Source: Fistularia commersonii
Lineage: Eukaryota > Chordata > Actinopteri > Syngnathiformes > Fistulariidae
Direction of reading: 5' to 3'
Length of the DNA stretch: 64,000 nucleotides
Assembly: GCA_037954325.1 (NCBI GenBank)
Contig: JBBMNZ010000016.1
Span: forward strand, 547,001 to 611,000
Each line of letters starts with the position of its first letter. Positions within the stretch are counted from its first letter, which is position 1. Below are positions 1-14,200 of this stretch, one piece after another. Both the position numbers and the translations under genes were made by a program. Under the pieces are notes generated by a model that was given only the letters and a program-made list of their open reading frames with translations, was not told the DNA's origin and did not search any database.

Positions 1-827
1 CATTCATTCAGTCTGCTTCTACTGCTTTGCCCTCGCGCCTATAACGGGTTGTTCCGAACTCACTAGTGCGAATACAAATATACTTTTGCAAGTTGTCTTA
101 TCTGTTGATTTTTGCTCTCCGGCTTATTCGTGTGCCACATACAGAAAGAAAATATATTTTGACAATGCAGTATAAAGAGTTTGAGTCAGAAGCCTTTAGG
201 AGATGTGCGAGTGGAGTCTGATGATGGATCCATTGTCTGTTTGAAAGCTTTAGGGCAAATACTTGTTTATCAAAGTACATTTTCGCTCCTCTATAAATTA
301 GATTGTGGATTTTCAGATCCATCAAATAGAGTCCATAAGTGTAAATCATAGCATGGGTGAGCGCACATTTTTTCAGGCCCACATTCCAATTCTTCATTTT
401 TGTCCAGCCTTTCAGTGGGTGACACCCTTAGCCTGCTTGCATTTACTATAGCGCTCCTGCTTGCAAATGTCTTCCACTTTGTTTCTCGAGACAGTGCTTG
501 CAAATATGTCTAGTCAGATTTTATTTATATGGCGCCAAGTTCCAACACAGTTGCCTGATGGCACTTTCCGTTTTGAGCAGATCCAGACCACCCTCTTTAT
601 AATTATTTACACAAACTCAACATCCCCCCGGCAGTGAGACAGTAGCGAGGTTACTGCCTTTAACTGGGCAGAAACCTGAGACCGATCCAAGCTCAATGCA
701 GCCAGCCTTCTGTCTCGACTGGTCGGGGTAGAAAGAGAGCACCATGGAAGTTTGGTGTGTGTGCACAAGCAAGACCAGTTGTTCTTTAGGTGCAGAAGAT
801 AAAGATACAAAGATTAAAAAAAACTCT

Positions 828-1054
<227 letters not shown>

Positions 1055-2063
1055 TTCTTTTTTTTTATAATTTGGCATACTTATCAGCACTTATGGTATA
1101 CAAACACTCGTATGCCTTTATTTTTGCAACTTCCTATTCCACTGTTTTTAATTCATGAGTGGGGTCACTGGTGTTAAATTTGAGCACGGTTCATGAACAT
1201 GACTGTGATACCTTACTGTGTGTGTGTGTGTGTGTGTGTCATGTGGACTAGCAAGGGGAGAATCAGGTTCCTCCTCTTGGGTGCAGTGTGTGTCTTTGCA
1301 TGCCAGCCAAAGATAAAATGGTTAGTTGATGTGAGCCTTTCACGACTGGTCAAGTTATGGAGGGGGATAACTGGGCTTTTATCTGCGGTAAGTGTGTTTT
1401 TGGAGTGTTCCATGTTTGGAGTATACAGTGCGTCACCTAGACCAGTGTGTCACCTGGGACCTATGCAGTGTACTGCAATCCAACCCAGCAATGACTTTGT
1501 CGATGGTAATCAACAGTGACAGAGAGAAAACAATTCCACTTTGTTTGATTTTAATTTCGCTGTGAATGCACCAAAACTGTAATTAGTCAGTCCTAAGAGT
1601 CTTATCCCATGGATATGGGCCACTGAAAATGTTGTAATTGCCTGATATGACGGGATTGTATTTGTTTACCTCTTGGAGTAATTGTTTGGTGTTAATGGAT
1701 GACAACAAACATATGAGCAGAAATAAAATCCGAGACTGAAAACTGTGTCTTGATATTTGTTTTAGTGTCCATAATGTGCTGCAAATTTTAGACTGACACC
1801 AATACTGAGATTATGAAATCGAAAAGAACCCGCTATGAAATAGACATGTGGGATGGATTACGTAAAGATGTTGCTCGATATGATCGCGCAAAGGTGCTCC
1901 AAAGAATGCTGTACGTAATTGCATTGAAAGAATATCGTGCAATACTATAAAAATGGGATAAATATCAATGCCTAATTTAAAGTATCTCCCACTTTAGTTC
2001 TGAGAGTGTAACTTCTGAAAGCCAACCTTGGATAAGTGTATCTGTGTCATAACTGTAACTGTT

Positions 2064-2118
2064 TCATGAAGTCACATTTCACAAGTGGAATTGTGACTTG
2101 TGAAATGTGACTTCATGA
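2064..2118. repeat. perfect inverted repeat, 23-bp arms, 9-nt loop
   Basis: Arm 1 (2064-2086) starts tcatgaagtcacatttcaca; arm 2 (2096-2118) is its exact reverse complement; the loop is 2087-2095. Confidence 0.95.
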
Positions 2119-2725
2119 TACAGTGTATGATCCACTGATTTATTGTCTTCAAAGTGTGTGGTGTGTGATATCTGCAACGTGATTCAGGTATTGATATTTG
2201 GCTGCTGCTAAATTGTTGTCCTCTTGATGTGAAATTGGTGCAGCTCGTTGTTGGACCAGCCAAAAGGACCATGTTGAAATTACTCATATTATGACAGTAT
2301 ACAACTTTGGATCCAACATCAGAGTACTGACCAGTATCCAAATTTTCTATTCCCAGGTGTCTGTATTTGCCTCGATATGCTAAGTTGGTCACATGGGCCG
2401 GGAAATGTTCTGAGCTATGCTCGTTTATTCCTTGGTCCATTGATTATTCCTAACCCAGTGCTAATGGATTTTAGTGTTAAACATGAGGATGGCAAGGCTG
2501 GCTGTCCATCAGGAATGACCGTGACTACACTTTTAGTCCACAGAAAGTGTTTCTATCGCATTACTCCAAGCAGTCACTCAATAATTCAATGTTATTACCT
2601 CCTATTTGATACTTGAAAGTTGACCTCTCCTGCCCTTTTAATATACCCACAAACATCACTGTCTAATCTCCTGTGTAGTGACTTCATCCAGGGACTCACC
2701 CTCTGCCCGATCTTTTCTCCTTCAG

Positions 2726-2789
2726 GACTGAAAAAACGTACCAGGAAGGCCTTCGGGATACGGAAGAAAGAGAAAGACAATGACTCAAC
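2726..2789 (+). CDS. sgip1: sgip1 exon, basic membrane-binding N-terminus
   Basis: Encodes LKKRTRKAFGIRKKEKD, the lysine/arginine-rich start of the SGIP1 membrane-binding segment. The acceptor ttcag precedes 2726 and the donor gtaagt starts at 2790. The exon starts inside a glycine codon (2 nt) and ends in phase 2. Confidence 0.93.
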
Positions 2790-5700
2790 GTAAGTCCTGA
2801 TGTTAGCTTTAATTGTGCTCACAGTTGCACGGAGGCTTCAAGCCAACGTGACCATTCATGTGACACTTTAAACGTCTCACATTTGATGGCGCTTGTGTCA
2901 TTTGCAAGTGTACGGTGAGGATGCTATCTTGAAAAGGCTTCCCTTTTACGTAGCTACTCTTTCACACCTCTGCTCGTCAAGTTTTGACTTCAAAAGAGAG
3001 CTTACATGTAAGGTGAATTCAACATTCTCCTTTCCTTTCTTTCTCTTTCTTCAGGGGGTCCCCAGACAGAGAGGGGGGTGTAAGTATCTGGAAATATTTA
3101 ACATTCCACCTGTGATTTACTGTGCGATAAATAGCAAGCTATCTGTTGTTTGATGGTCCTAAAGTCTGGGTATTCAGCCAAATAAAGCAACTCCAGAGAA
3201 TTCGAAAGACAGAATGGGTAAACATTCAACTTTTTTTCCCTGTTCTTATAATTCACCAGGAACCCCAAGAGGTTGAATCGGTACTGAACAGTCCGTCATG
3301 TAGACTAGTGTCTAGACTAGTGTAGTCCGTAGTGCATCGTTTATCTTGGCATTAGCAGACTGTGATAAGTTTCACGAGGAAAAACCAAATCGTAACAGAA
3401 TGCATGGCTCCGGGATTGTCTAGAAACATCCTTTAAGACTTTATATACTTTACTGTCTAGACTATTATCAACCTAGTGGATCCAACATCAACGGATATTA
3501 AGAAAACAATAGTTACTGAGGGTGATTTGATCTTGTGCAAGAGGATAAATTATAAATGGAAATCTCAAAGACAAGAAAATCAACAGAATGGTTATCACTT
3601 CCACCGCCAAACAAGGGCCTTTCAGGGTAGAGCTTGCATTAACTTACCATGTCTGCATGAGGTTCTTCTGAATTCTCCGGATTTCTTGTGTAGTCCAAGA
3701 TCATGTAATCATCGGAGACCCTAAATTGTCCAGATGTGTGAATGACAAAGTGAATGGTTGTATGTCTGTATACGTGGCCCGGTGCACAGCTAACGACCTG
3801 TCCCGGGTGAACCCTGCTTGTCGTCCAGTGACAGCTGGGATAGACTCCACCAGAATACAGGATAAGAGTTATAGATCGTGAAGGAGGGAATAACAAAGAA
3901 CATCCCATAAATGAATTAAATGTACACAACTCCCTCATCCATAGTTCCATAGCTGTGCAAACTAGATACACTTGTTGAGTGCTAGAAATAATTTTCTTAC
4001 ATCTTCATCATGTGGGTCTTTTTTTTTTGTCTGACCGCTCTTCTTCTCCCAGTCTCAGAGGAAGACCAATGGGGCCCCAAATGGCTTCTACGGAGAAATA
4101 GACTGGGACAGATACGTACGTTTCAATTCCATCTTCCGTGTTTGCTATGACTGCCCCCTTATGCAGCAATCAATCTCAGCCAACATCAACTTAGTTCGTT
4201 GTTTTCTCTCTGACCGGATTGCACCAGTCAGGCTGATCAGTAGATCCTGGTTTCATTTCAATCTCCTGATCTGTCTGGCACGCTCCCTGTTTAGTCAAAT
4301 TTCTTGGCCATGCTAGGTTAATAGTTGAGCCTGGTGTGGCAAGTGGACTTGAATTACTTGCCTTGAAAAGGGGGATGAAATTCAAGTTACAAAATGATTT
4401 CGACACGATCTAACCACAACCTGGATGGCCGAGAACTTCCACAGACATTAGCCTCGCGCAGTCCTTCTCAAATAGTGGGGCGTGCCCCCCTGGGGAACAT
4501 GTTTTTTTTTTTTTTCTGTACTAGAAGAAAGTGTTATTACACATCCACTACAGTAGTTGACAGTGGCGCCCTAAATCTCAGACTGTGCGCAGGGAGTATT
4601 AGCTCTACGATGTAGGCTTTTTTTTTGCACCAAGCAGGCGATATGAAGTCAAGAGATAACATAATAATAATTTATTATGATAATTTTTTTAACAAGAATG
4701 AAAAGAAAGGTAGAGAGACATGAAGATAATGAGACAAGAGAAAGTCACACGAAAGCTAAGACGAGCAAATATGACGAAGCATATGTAGCGCTTGGCTTCA
4801 CTGTGGCTACAGTGGGAGACGAGAAAAGGCTGGTGTGTTTACTGTGTCTGTTAAAGACCAAAGACAATGCTACTAAAGTTATTTCATGTTGTAAGTTGAA
4901 CTATATTTCTTTCTTTTTTGTTTTCTTCAATGTTAATAAGGATATAATTTTATGCAGAGGTGTACTTACAACAATTTTATTGACAAATTATTTATAGTCG
5001 AGTGTGGGGGCGCGTAACAGAATATAATTGAGAAGCATTGGCCTTGCATAACACGGTGGTCTGATCTTTGAGTCTATGTCTGATTGGCTGCTACTTCAGA
5101 CAGTCCTTCACTTTGATTGGTTGTAGGCCTAGCTGCTCAAGTCCACACCCGTTTTCCTCTTCTGTCGAAGTTAAAGCCCACTGACTCACATTAGCAGTTT
5201 GGTACAACAATGTCATGCTAGCATTGAATTGTATTTCAATAGAATACCGTAATTTCTGGACAATAACATTTTTTTTTTTCTACTTCCGGCGCTGTCTTGG
5301 GTGGCTGCCTGCCAGAGTTTCTCTTCACCTTAGTGTCTCTTTTTCCTAAATTCTCTACTTCTATTTTTCTATTTACTTCTTCTTGCTCCACTGAACGCCA
5401 CAGGAGGTCTGTCCTACCTGAGGCTATCAGACTTTTTAATTCCTCTTCCCTCAGCCGCAGGGAATCTTCAATCTTTGTAGTTACAGTTAACAGTTAAGAC
5501 AATTCATATTTCATTGTATTTCTTATTCTTCCTCCTTTCTACTATTATCTATTACTGTTATGTTTTTTACTTGAAACTCTGGCACAACAATTTTCTTGGG
5601 GATTAATAAAGTTGTTCTCATCTCATCTCATCTCATAAGCTGCTACTTTTTTCACACACTTTGAACGTTTAAACAATGATGAATTTTTTTGGGCTAACAA

Positions 5701-8212
5701 GTTTCATACTGTCAAAGCATTTAGCCTCATCACATCGTTCAAATGAAATTACTGTGAAATTCTGAGGCCGTTCAATTCCAACACCAAAGAACATGACTTT
5801 AATGGTCTTATTGCGCAGGAAGACCAAGATAGCAACAGCTGGACAAAGCGGGGATAGAAAAATGGATGGACCTTTCCTTGTGTTATTTATTAGTCATCTG
5901 TTTCATCAGCTGTGTTATAGGCACTGTTCAGAAAAAATAATTTCCAGTACGTATTTGTGGATGTTCCTGGTATTTATTTAATTAAAAGTTTTGAAAAAGT
6001 GTTTCGGTGTAAATATCTCTCTACGTAAATGTGGACACCTGTGGTTTATAGACAAGTGTGGCCTATAGATGTACACATATTTATTTAGTTATTTTTAAGG
6101 GGTGCGGCTTATATTAAGGTGCACTCAATAGTCCGGAAATTACGGTAGGGGCTTTTTCACATTTGCAGTATTTGTTTGCTTCCATTAAAGAGCCAGACTA
6201 TTACTTTGTCACCTTGTTTTCGGCTACGTGTCATGTACCTTGAATGGGGAGAAACCAATTAAATGCAATTCTGTTAAAAGCACGGAAAATGTTAGCTTTG
6301 TCCACCATTAAATTACATTGTATGATATGTAATTAAATCCGCTGTTGCTCTGCTCAAGATTTTTCATTACGTGGAGATTGAAGCTCTTTGTGTTTCAGAA
6401 TTCTCCTGAGGTGGATGACGAAGGCTACAGCATCCGGCCCGATGAAGAGTCAGAAGGAGGAGATATCCTGCCACACTGCTTGCAGTGCTTGGTGTTGTGA
6501 CATGCTGCTTTTCCTGCTTTGAGATGTTTGTCTGCACTCGGTGAAAGCCACCAGTATAATGATAGAAGTGTTAAGGGTTTCTAAATGGTGGCATGATACA
6601 TGTGCAATGCAGGAAATGTGAGAACACAACCTGCAGACGTCAACAGGAAAACAGCACAACAGGAAAATCACATGGCTCAATGCACCATCAGCTTGTCTGG
6701 AGGAGGATGATACACTCTTAGCTTTCTGTTACCATTTTGATATTAGATATTACCATTTACTTGAAAAACAAAAAACCTTTCATTTAGTTTTCAACATTAT
6801 TTAATGTATTATGTGTTTGAGCTCCCTCCTCAAAAATGTTCTGGTCCAAAAAAATGTTGTGTTTCTATCCTGTGAAGCTCAATGGGTAGAGTTCATGGGA
6901 GCACTCCTTGTAAACTATTTCTATTTTCCTCTACCGTTCACACAGGAGTGTCAAACATATGGCCCCAGGGGGTCCATTCCAGCCCATGGAATAAATCTAC
7001 AATTTGAAAAAGTACATAAAATTCATGCACTGCTTTTTAAGATAAAAATGCAGTTCATATATTGTCTGCTAGGGGCACACTGTTTTAGTCATTGTTAGCA
7101 ACATTGCACAACACTATGTGACTCGGAACTTACAGCGGATGGCAGCAATGTGGCTTCTGGGTCTGTAAATATCATATATACTTATTGTCAAAAATGTACC
7201 TTCTTTCCCATTGGCCACAACACCCACATCAGCAAGATGTGTTGTTAAAAAAGAGAAAAGTAGACATCAAGTGTAGGTTTTTCTAAGAAAAATGGACCAG
7301 TTCATATTTGTTTGTTGAGCTTAATAAGAAACCTGTACGCTTGGTGTGGATGCAGCAAGTTTTGGTGTCACTATGCGACTCACCATGGCGAAAAGTACAA
7401 CAAAATGCATGGAGAACTGAGAAGATAGAAGGCATAGTGTTGTTGAAATTGCACTTAAATTTCTTAATCACTCTCAGATTGTTCGACATGTATTTTTTAA
7501 AGGAACAGCGCATTACATTTACACTACAACAAAGGGAAAATGTGAACTTAGTGTTACTTTGCTACATGCTATACTGGTCCGGCCCCCTTGACATCAAATT
7601 AGGCTGTATGTGACCCTGAACCAAAATTTGATTTGACACCCCTGCGTTAGCAGACAATTGGAATATCCCAGGGGTCTTCAGATGGACCGTGTAATTTTGA
7701 ATCACAAGAGGCACAGTGATAGATTACTACATAAGTTGATGCTTGTGAAATTAGCCATAAATAGAGACTGAGGAAATCCGTAAAATCACAAGAGCCGATT
7801 TCAAACGAGATCTACTGCTTGAGTTATGTCAGCATCGATAAAAGTCACCGCATCCTTTGTCATTTTTAGCAACACACATTTTTTTCCCTTGACCATCTCT
7901 TCCACGATGCCCCAAGTCCCACTTCTTCTCCTCCGATGAGTCAGAGGAAGAGGAGGACCACAGGAAAAAGTTCAAAATCAAGATCAAGCCGCTGCCGGCT
8001 GACCAGGTCGTGGCGGAGCCTTCATTTGAAGAGCTCAAAGCCTCCATAGGCAACATAGCTCTATCTCCATCACCGCTGGTGAGTCACTGCGACATCATTT
8101 CACTCCCGCTGGCAGCGGTAGCAGACACGGGTGCATTTGTCCACTGTGGAGTTTCCTCCACTTGTATTTATTTTTTTTTGTTTTTTTCATAATTGGATCC
8201 CTGTGAGGTTAA

Positions 8213-8264
<52 letters not shown>

Positions 8265-11200
8265 TTATGATGATCTGTAGATGAGTAAAAGTGCTGTTGC
8301 TGTTGTGTCCGCTGAAGGTCCCCCCACCTTGGGACTAATAAAGGGACTATTTCAGTTTGTCTTATCGGAAGTATAAAGAAATTTCTTAAAAGCTTTTCCC
8401 GCAACGAAATCCAGATTCTCATATGTACATCTGTGTGGCCGTGCGTGCTTGCATGTTGACCTCTTTGAACTGTGATTGTGTCAAATGATCCAGATAACCC
8501 TTTTTTTATTTTTTCCTCTCTGCGCATGCGCAATCGTGCTAGCAAGCTGCTGTTGTGCGTCTTCAACTGACCCATCACTGGATTGTTACAACTCAGTGCA
8601 GATTCAAGAATACGCCTATTTTTGACGGCCAGACATTCTGGCTCCATCATGCTTACTTTCCCCCATGAGATGAGGTCATGCGTCCACATTCATAATTCAG
8701 ATAGGAAAGTGGGCAACGGGAGTTCCATTCTGCTGGTGGTCATATGATCTTGCAGTCTCAATAATTTAGTCCATCCCGTCAGTAGTTTTACCAATTGACT
8801 GTTAACCTGATCAGGGGTGAATGGTGTTTTTTTTATGTTTTTCTTTCATGCCGGTCACAGTTGTATGCAAATGAGGTGCAGATATTTGACTCTCAAAATG
8901 CTAAGCAGAAAAATGCTAATCACAAAAATGATTAGTACATTTTTTAATCTCTGTTCGGTCCATCCTGACACTTTCCCCTCCAGGTCAGTAGATGCTCGCT
9001 GCGATGCTAGCCCAGCTGAACGCCATAGGCTCTAGGTTTTTTCTCCATCCCGTGCCGACCACAGTTGCCCCTCTCTGCGAAGCAGCCATTTAGGCTGGCG
9101 GCGCAGTCGGCCAGGTGCATTTCGGGACACTAGCTTTCATGTGGTTTCAAGCTGTTGTGTCAGGACACATACCCGCCTGATCTGCTCGCCATTGTGTGAA
9201 AATCAAATATTCCCTGATCTGGTTTGAGTTGTTGGTCACAGGACAGGTCGTCTGGAAAGACTTTGGAAATACCATAGCCATGGATTCCAAGATTCCTGAC
9301 TCCACTGCGACAAGTTCAGCCGAGCATTGCTTCTCAACCAAAAATAAATTAATAAATGCCAGCTTTTCCCTTAATGTGAGTCAAAGGCATCTATGGTTGA
9401 TGATCAAATGGTCAGATGAAAAGAGGAAAGGGCCCCAAAGACAAACTTTGCCTCTTCTGCTTTTCTTTCCAGTTCTTTCCCTTTTCCATGAAGTAATCCA
9501 AAACCTTTATTACCCAATTCCCCCCCTGAGAAATCAGATCAGCCTGCAGCCATTTCAATCACTGTGGCTTCTTCTTATAATCTGACGGATTCCTCTGATT
9601 TAATCTACATTTTGGAAAGCTTCAATGACCTCTTTGGTGACCTCCATGTAAAATATGAGCAAGAATCAATGTCCAGGTGACACCAGGAAGAGGATGGTGT
9701 CCAAAAGTGTCTGCACCACTGCTTCACCCTGCATTGCCATGGTTCCAAATCGTCATTTTAATATGAGTTCTCATTGTCTGCTTTTTCTCTCATATCTCTC
9801 CATTCGCCACCTGTCACGATGTTAACCTTTGTAGAGGAGTCCGGTAAGCCTTTGCTTTGCATGCTCTTTGTGGTCTGTTCATTCTTTTTAATGTTTGACC
9901 GACTTTCACCACCACTTCATTTTGCGTGTGCAATTTTGTGTTGTGATGTAATAATTGTGTTTGCATGCCAAAGAATGTTTTCGCGTTTCATAATTGTTTA
10001 GACAGAACCTGCCACAGAGAGGGCAGAGGTGGCCAGGGAGGGAGAAAAACGCAAGAAATGAAATAATACTATGTCGTGTTTAGGGCTCTCTGGTTCCTCT
10101 TGAGGCCTAATAGAGAAATGAAATGTTATTTTTAGGATGGATATCAAATATTTAGTCCTAGTTTACCTGAAATAATCCTGCGTCACCCAACAGAATATTC
10201 CCCAAAATGGAGGAAATTGTTTTTTTTCACCATGCTTTATAGCATTGGCTTTTCTAGATCCCACATTCTGGATTCTTATAAATGAGAAGGACAATGGGCC
10301 TTGTCGCAGCAAGCATGCGGTTATTTCATCTTAGAAGATCCCCGTTTGAGCTTCGTCCTGTGCTTCCTGTTTACATCGCGAGGAGCAAGGGGATTGGTCA
10401 GGCCCACATCCAATGAAACCAATAGATGCAACCCCGTTGCATCTCCGAAATCACACATGGCTCGCTGCACAACTGGAGCAAAGCACGAGAGTGGCAAAGA
10501 AAGAGAGGGAAAGAGAGAGGGAAGGGGCGGTGATGCAGGCAGATGGAGGGATTTCAATTTGAAGTTCAGGTGCTCAAAGGTTCAGCGGAGGGAGGTGAGG
10601 AGAGGGACGAGGCTGTACGCATGTGGAGGAGGAATCGCTGCCCTGTCTGTTCACTGCACGCTTGGAAAATGGAAATTATAATTATCAGCGTTGACATTTA
10701 TCCTGCGAGATTCATTTAAGTTTTGGTTCTGTACTCATGAAAGGCATCAGTGACATGACATTTAAATATATTCTCTACAATCATATGTTTTTAAGACATA
10801 GCTTGATTTATTTACGCTCGCGGAATCATTCCCTGCTTTCATCACTAATATAACATTTCAAGGTATTTTAAGGCAATATATTTTAATTGTTTTACCCTTT
10901 TTGGTTTTTGATTTTTCTCTTAATTTGTAAAGGTGACTCATTTGCCTCTAACATTCTCCAGAGTTTTTTTTTTTTTCCAGATTCTGATTTGGATTTTGGA
11001 TGCTAAAAACTATATTTACTTTGCAATTTTTTTTATTAAATAAAACTCCAGCGTACAACATCTGTTTAACACACAGCACTGTTAATACGTTTGAAGAATA
11101 ATTGCTTAACGCACTATTACAAGGCACAGATGGGAACAAGATCGTCTTTCAAATCAATAAGCAGACAGGCCAAAGTTTCTTCCTCATTTGGTCTTCTGAT

Positions 11201-14200
11201 TTGAATAATGTCCGATTTACTGATTTGTCACTCTCTGACCAGGTGTCTCTTCTCTCTTCCTTTTTGCTGGTCACAGAGACGTAGTCCGGTAAGTATTTTT
11301 TTTTTGCTTCTGTCCTCCAGGGTTGGCTGGGCAGGGATGGCGGGGTTTTGATCATTCGGCTTCCTGTAACCTTTTCTTCTGGCTTCGTCTCTGGGGGTTG
11401 GTGGAGCACAAGAGTCTGTAGGTTCGACAGGTCAGCGCTTTGAGCTGATGCGCTTCGACGCGTAGATGTTCAGGATTAATGCGTATTTCCAAACGCTCGG
11501 GACGGAGTTAGGAGCATATTTGCCCGCTTTTCATCATGGCTTCCTGCCCAGTCGCTACACCCGGGAAAGTATTTGCACTTTTGACAGCCAGAGCCTTTGA
11601 TTTCTCACTCAAGTCCCTTCCCCTGGCGTCTCCTCATCTGCTCGGGTATCCTCCCCTGCTCTGCCCTCCCCCTATCTAACCTCAGTCATACCATCTCTCA
11701 CCCAATGCTACCAGGAAGGCCTTCTCACTCAAACACGTTGCTCTTGTACCGTCTTTCAAAACTGAATGTGCCACCAGTGTTTCAAAAACCTCATTCTCTG
11801 AGATTTGTTTTGTGTACTTTCTGCTTCTGTTTGCAAACTGCAGTGCAGTGAACTGAATCCTAGCTCCCTGATTCTCATCGTCTCATACTGGGAGGTGAAT
11901 GAATGCTGCAGGTCAAACCTATTAAAGTTGAATGTTCTGTGTCTTTTGAATTTGATGAATGCGAAATAGATCTTTAAATCATTAGCATGCTACAACATCG
12001 ATAAAAAAATCTTTGCAATTCGCATTTATCTTACCATGTAAACTAAATAAGTTGCAGGTTGTCCCCTGCTATATTTTCCTTGGACGGGCAAAAGCAGTTC
12101 TGCGTGGAGATCGTGATGTTCACTTTATGTCACATAAAACACCTTGTGTGGCCTCACAATCCTCACAAATATGTTCTCAAACCGGACAGAGCTGGAATAT
12201 GTTCTCTGGGCTCTTTTAAATATTTTTCTAATCCTTTTGTCTTTTCTCTGCAACTCTGCTATCGCAAGGTGCCGCCGTGTCCATTGTAGATCACTGGGAG
12301 AAAACACTGAGAGATGGTGTTTCTAGCCAAATAGCCTCGAGCTCAAAGGCAGATACCATGCGGTTTGCTGACCTGGATCACCTTCATTTTCTTGGTAGAA
12401 GTGGAAAGAATGTGTAGTTTGCGAGCAGAGATGGGGTTTTATCTGAAAGAGATGACAGCCTTCAACATGCAGACTTGTGTCTGTGGCCGTGATACCCCCT
12501 GGCCTCCCGTGAAGCTAATGAGAAGATGTCAACACTGGCCTAAACTTCATCCTCAGACCTTCGCTATTTTTAGCCTACATTATTCCTTTTTTTTCTCTCC
12601 ACATTTTAGGGCCTGAAAAGGAACACCTCCAGTGAGTATCAGTCCATTACACCTCACGTAGCTCACACACCCAAGATTTCAAAACTTATAAGTTTTAAAC
12701 GAGGTACATCTCGTGGCTTCAGGTGAGGAGATCGCAAGGCCGAGACGTGTTGTTCCCCCAGCGGCGCCCGCCACCGCCCCAGCACCCGCTCCAGCGCTGC
12801 AACCCCCGAGGTACGTGCATACCAGCTGGCCGGGATGGTGAAGGGCAAATCGCTACCGATGAAATTGGAGTGTTATTTTTAGCTAAATAATCATGTCGTT
12901 CCATGTCATGTTATGGTCTGGCAGATTGGACTAAGTTGCAGGGGTGATTTTTTTTTTTTTTTTTCCCCTCCCCTGGTCAGGGTCGTTGGAAGAGCTGTGA
13001 GTCAGTAAACAGGAGACTTGATGCTACTCACCAAACCCAACCTGGATGAGATAACTCACTGTGACTTGCAGAAATAGGTCAAAGCAAAATGAACCACCAG
13101 CATTAGTTGCACTAAGAGTTGTACTTTTCCTGTCCTTTACCCTTGCACACTAATTCTAAATACCGTAGTTTGAGGACCAAATGGTACACCTCATTTCAGG
13201 TGCAAAATTAACGGGTCTATTTTCTTACGTAAGGCGCACCGTGTTATAATGCACATGATGAAACATATAGTAAATAAAGCGAAACAAAACTGTCGGTTTC
13301 GTCAAACTTTATACATGTCATTCATCTTGCTTGGTTCCCTTGGAAACTGTTAGGTCTTCTTTACTTGGCGCAGTTCATCTGCTTGCTTCCTCTACTTCGG
13401 TACCATTGATTCATTAATGTTGAATGCTTTCACGGCTTCTCTGGTCCCATGATCTACTGCATGAGGAAGACTGATAAACTTGAGTTTGAATTCTGCTTTG
13501 TAAACATGTCTCTTAACAGGTGCAAATTTGGGGGGTCCTCATACACACAAATGTACAGTAATATTATGTTTAAGTACAGTACGTACCGCTATTACAAAAA
13601 GTGGTAAGTGTACTACGTACTGTTCTCTGATTGGTTTATCGTTGCCAGCGATATCGGACACCTGAAGTTAGTGTGAGGTTGGAACAACGTTGTATTTCAG
13701 CATTACATAAATAGTTATCTAATGTTGTCTGACATTGCAACCCATATTCAACAAGGTCTGACTTTAACACAACGCCCCTGTATCAGATGAAAATGGTCCA
13801 ACAACCAATCAAGCAGAGACGATTCATAGCTTACCAAAGTCGCACTAAAACATTTTGACAGAATTTGGAGCACATGTACCATATTAAAACTGGTTACTAA
13901 GCACAACAAGAATTCATATATAAGACACACTGTATTATAAGGGGCAGGAACTTTGTCACTGAATACCCCATGTGATTACAAGAACTTGACACTGAAGATT
14001 TCATACTGAAATGCATCTTGTAGTAATGCACAAGGATTTTGACAAAAATCATGTGCAAATCGTGTAACTTTCCCCAAAGTGACCCACCATGAGCCTCCCT
14101 CTCTGTTGCAGTCAACAAACCTCGGTCCCTGAAGACAGCACAGCCTTATTTGGGCCCCCACTGGAAACAGCCTTTGGAGAACAGAAGACAGAAGGTAACC

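Noticed and set aside
6449..6454. GT dinucleotide as donor of the sgip1 exon 6399-6462
   Set aside because: gtcaga is a poor donor and leaves phase 2, which breaks the frame of the next exon; the AT-AC ends keep it.
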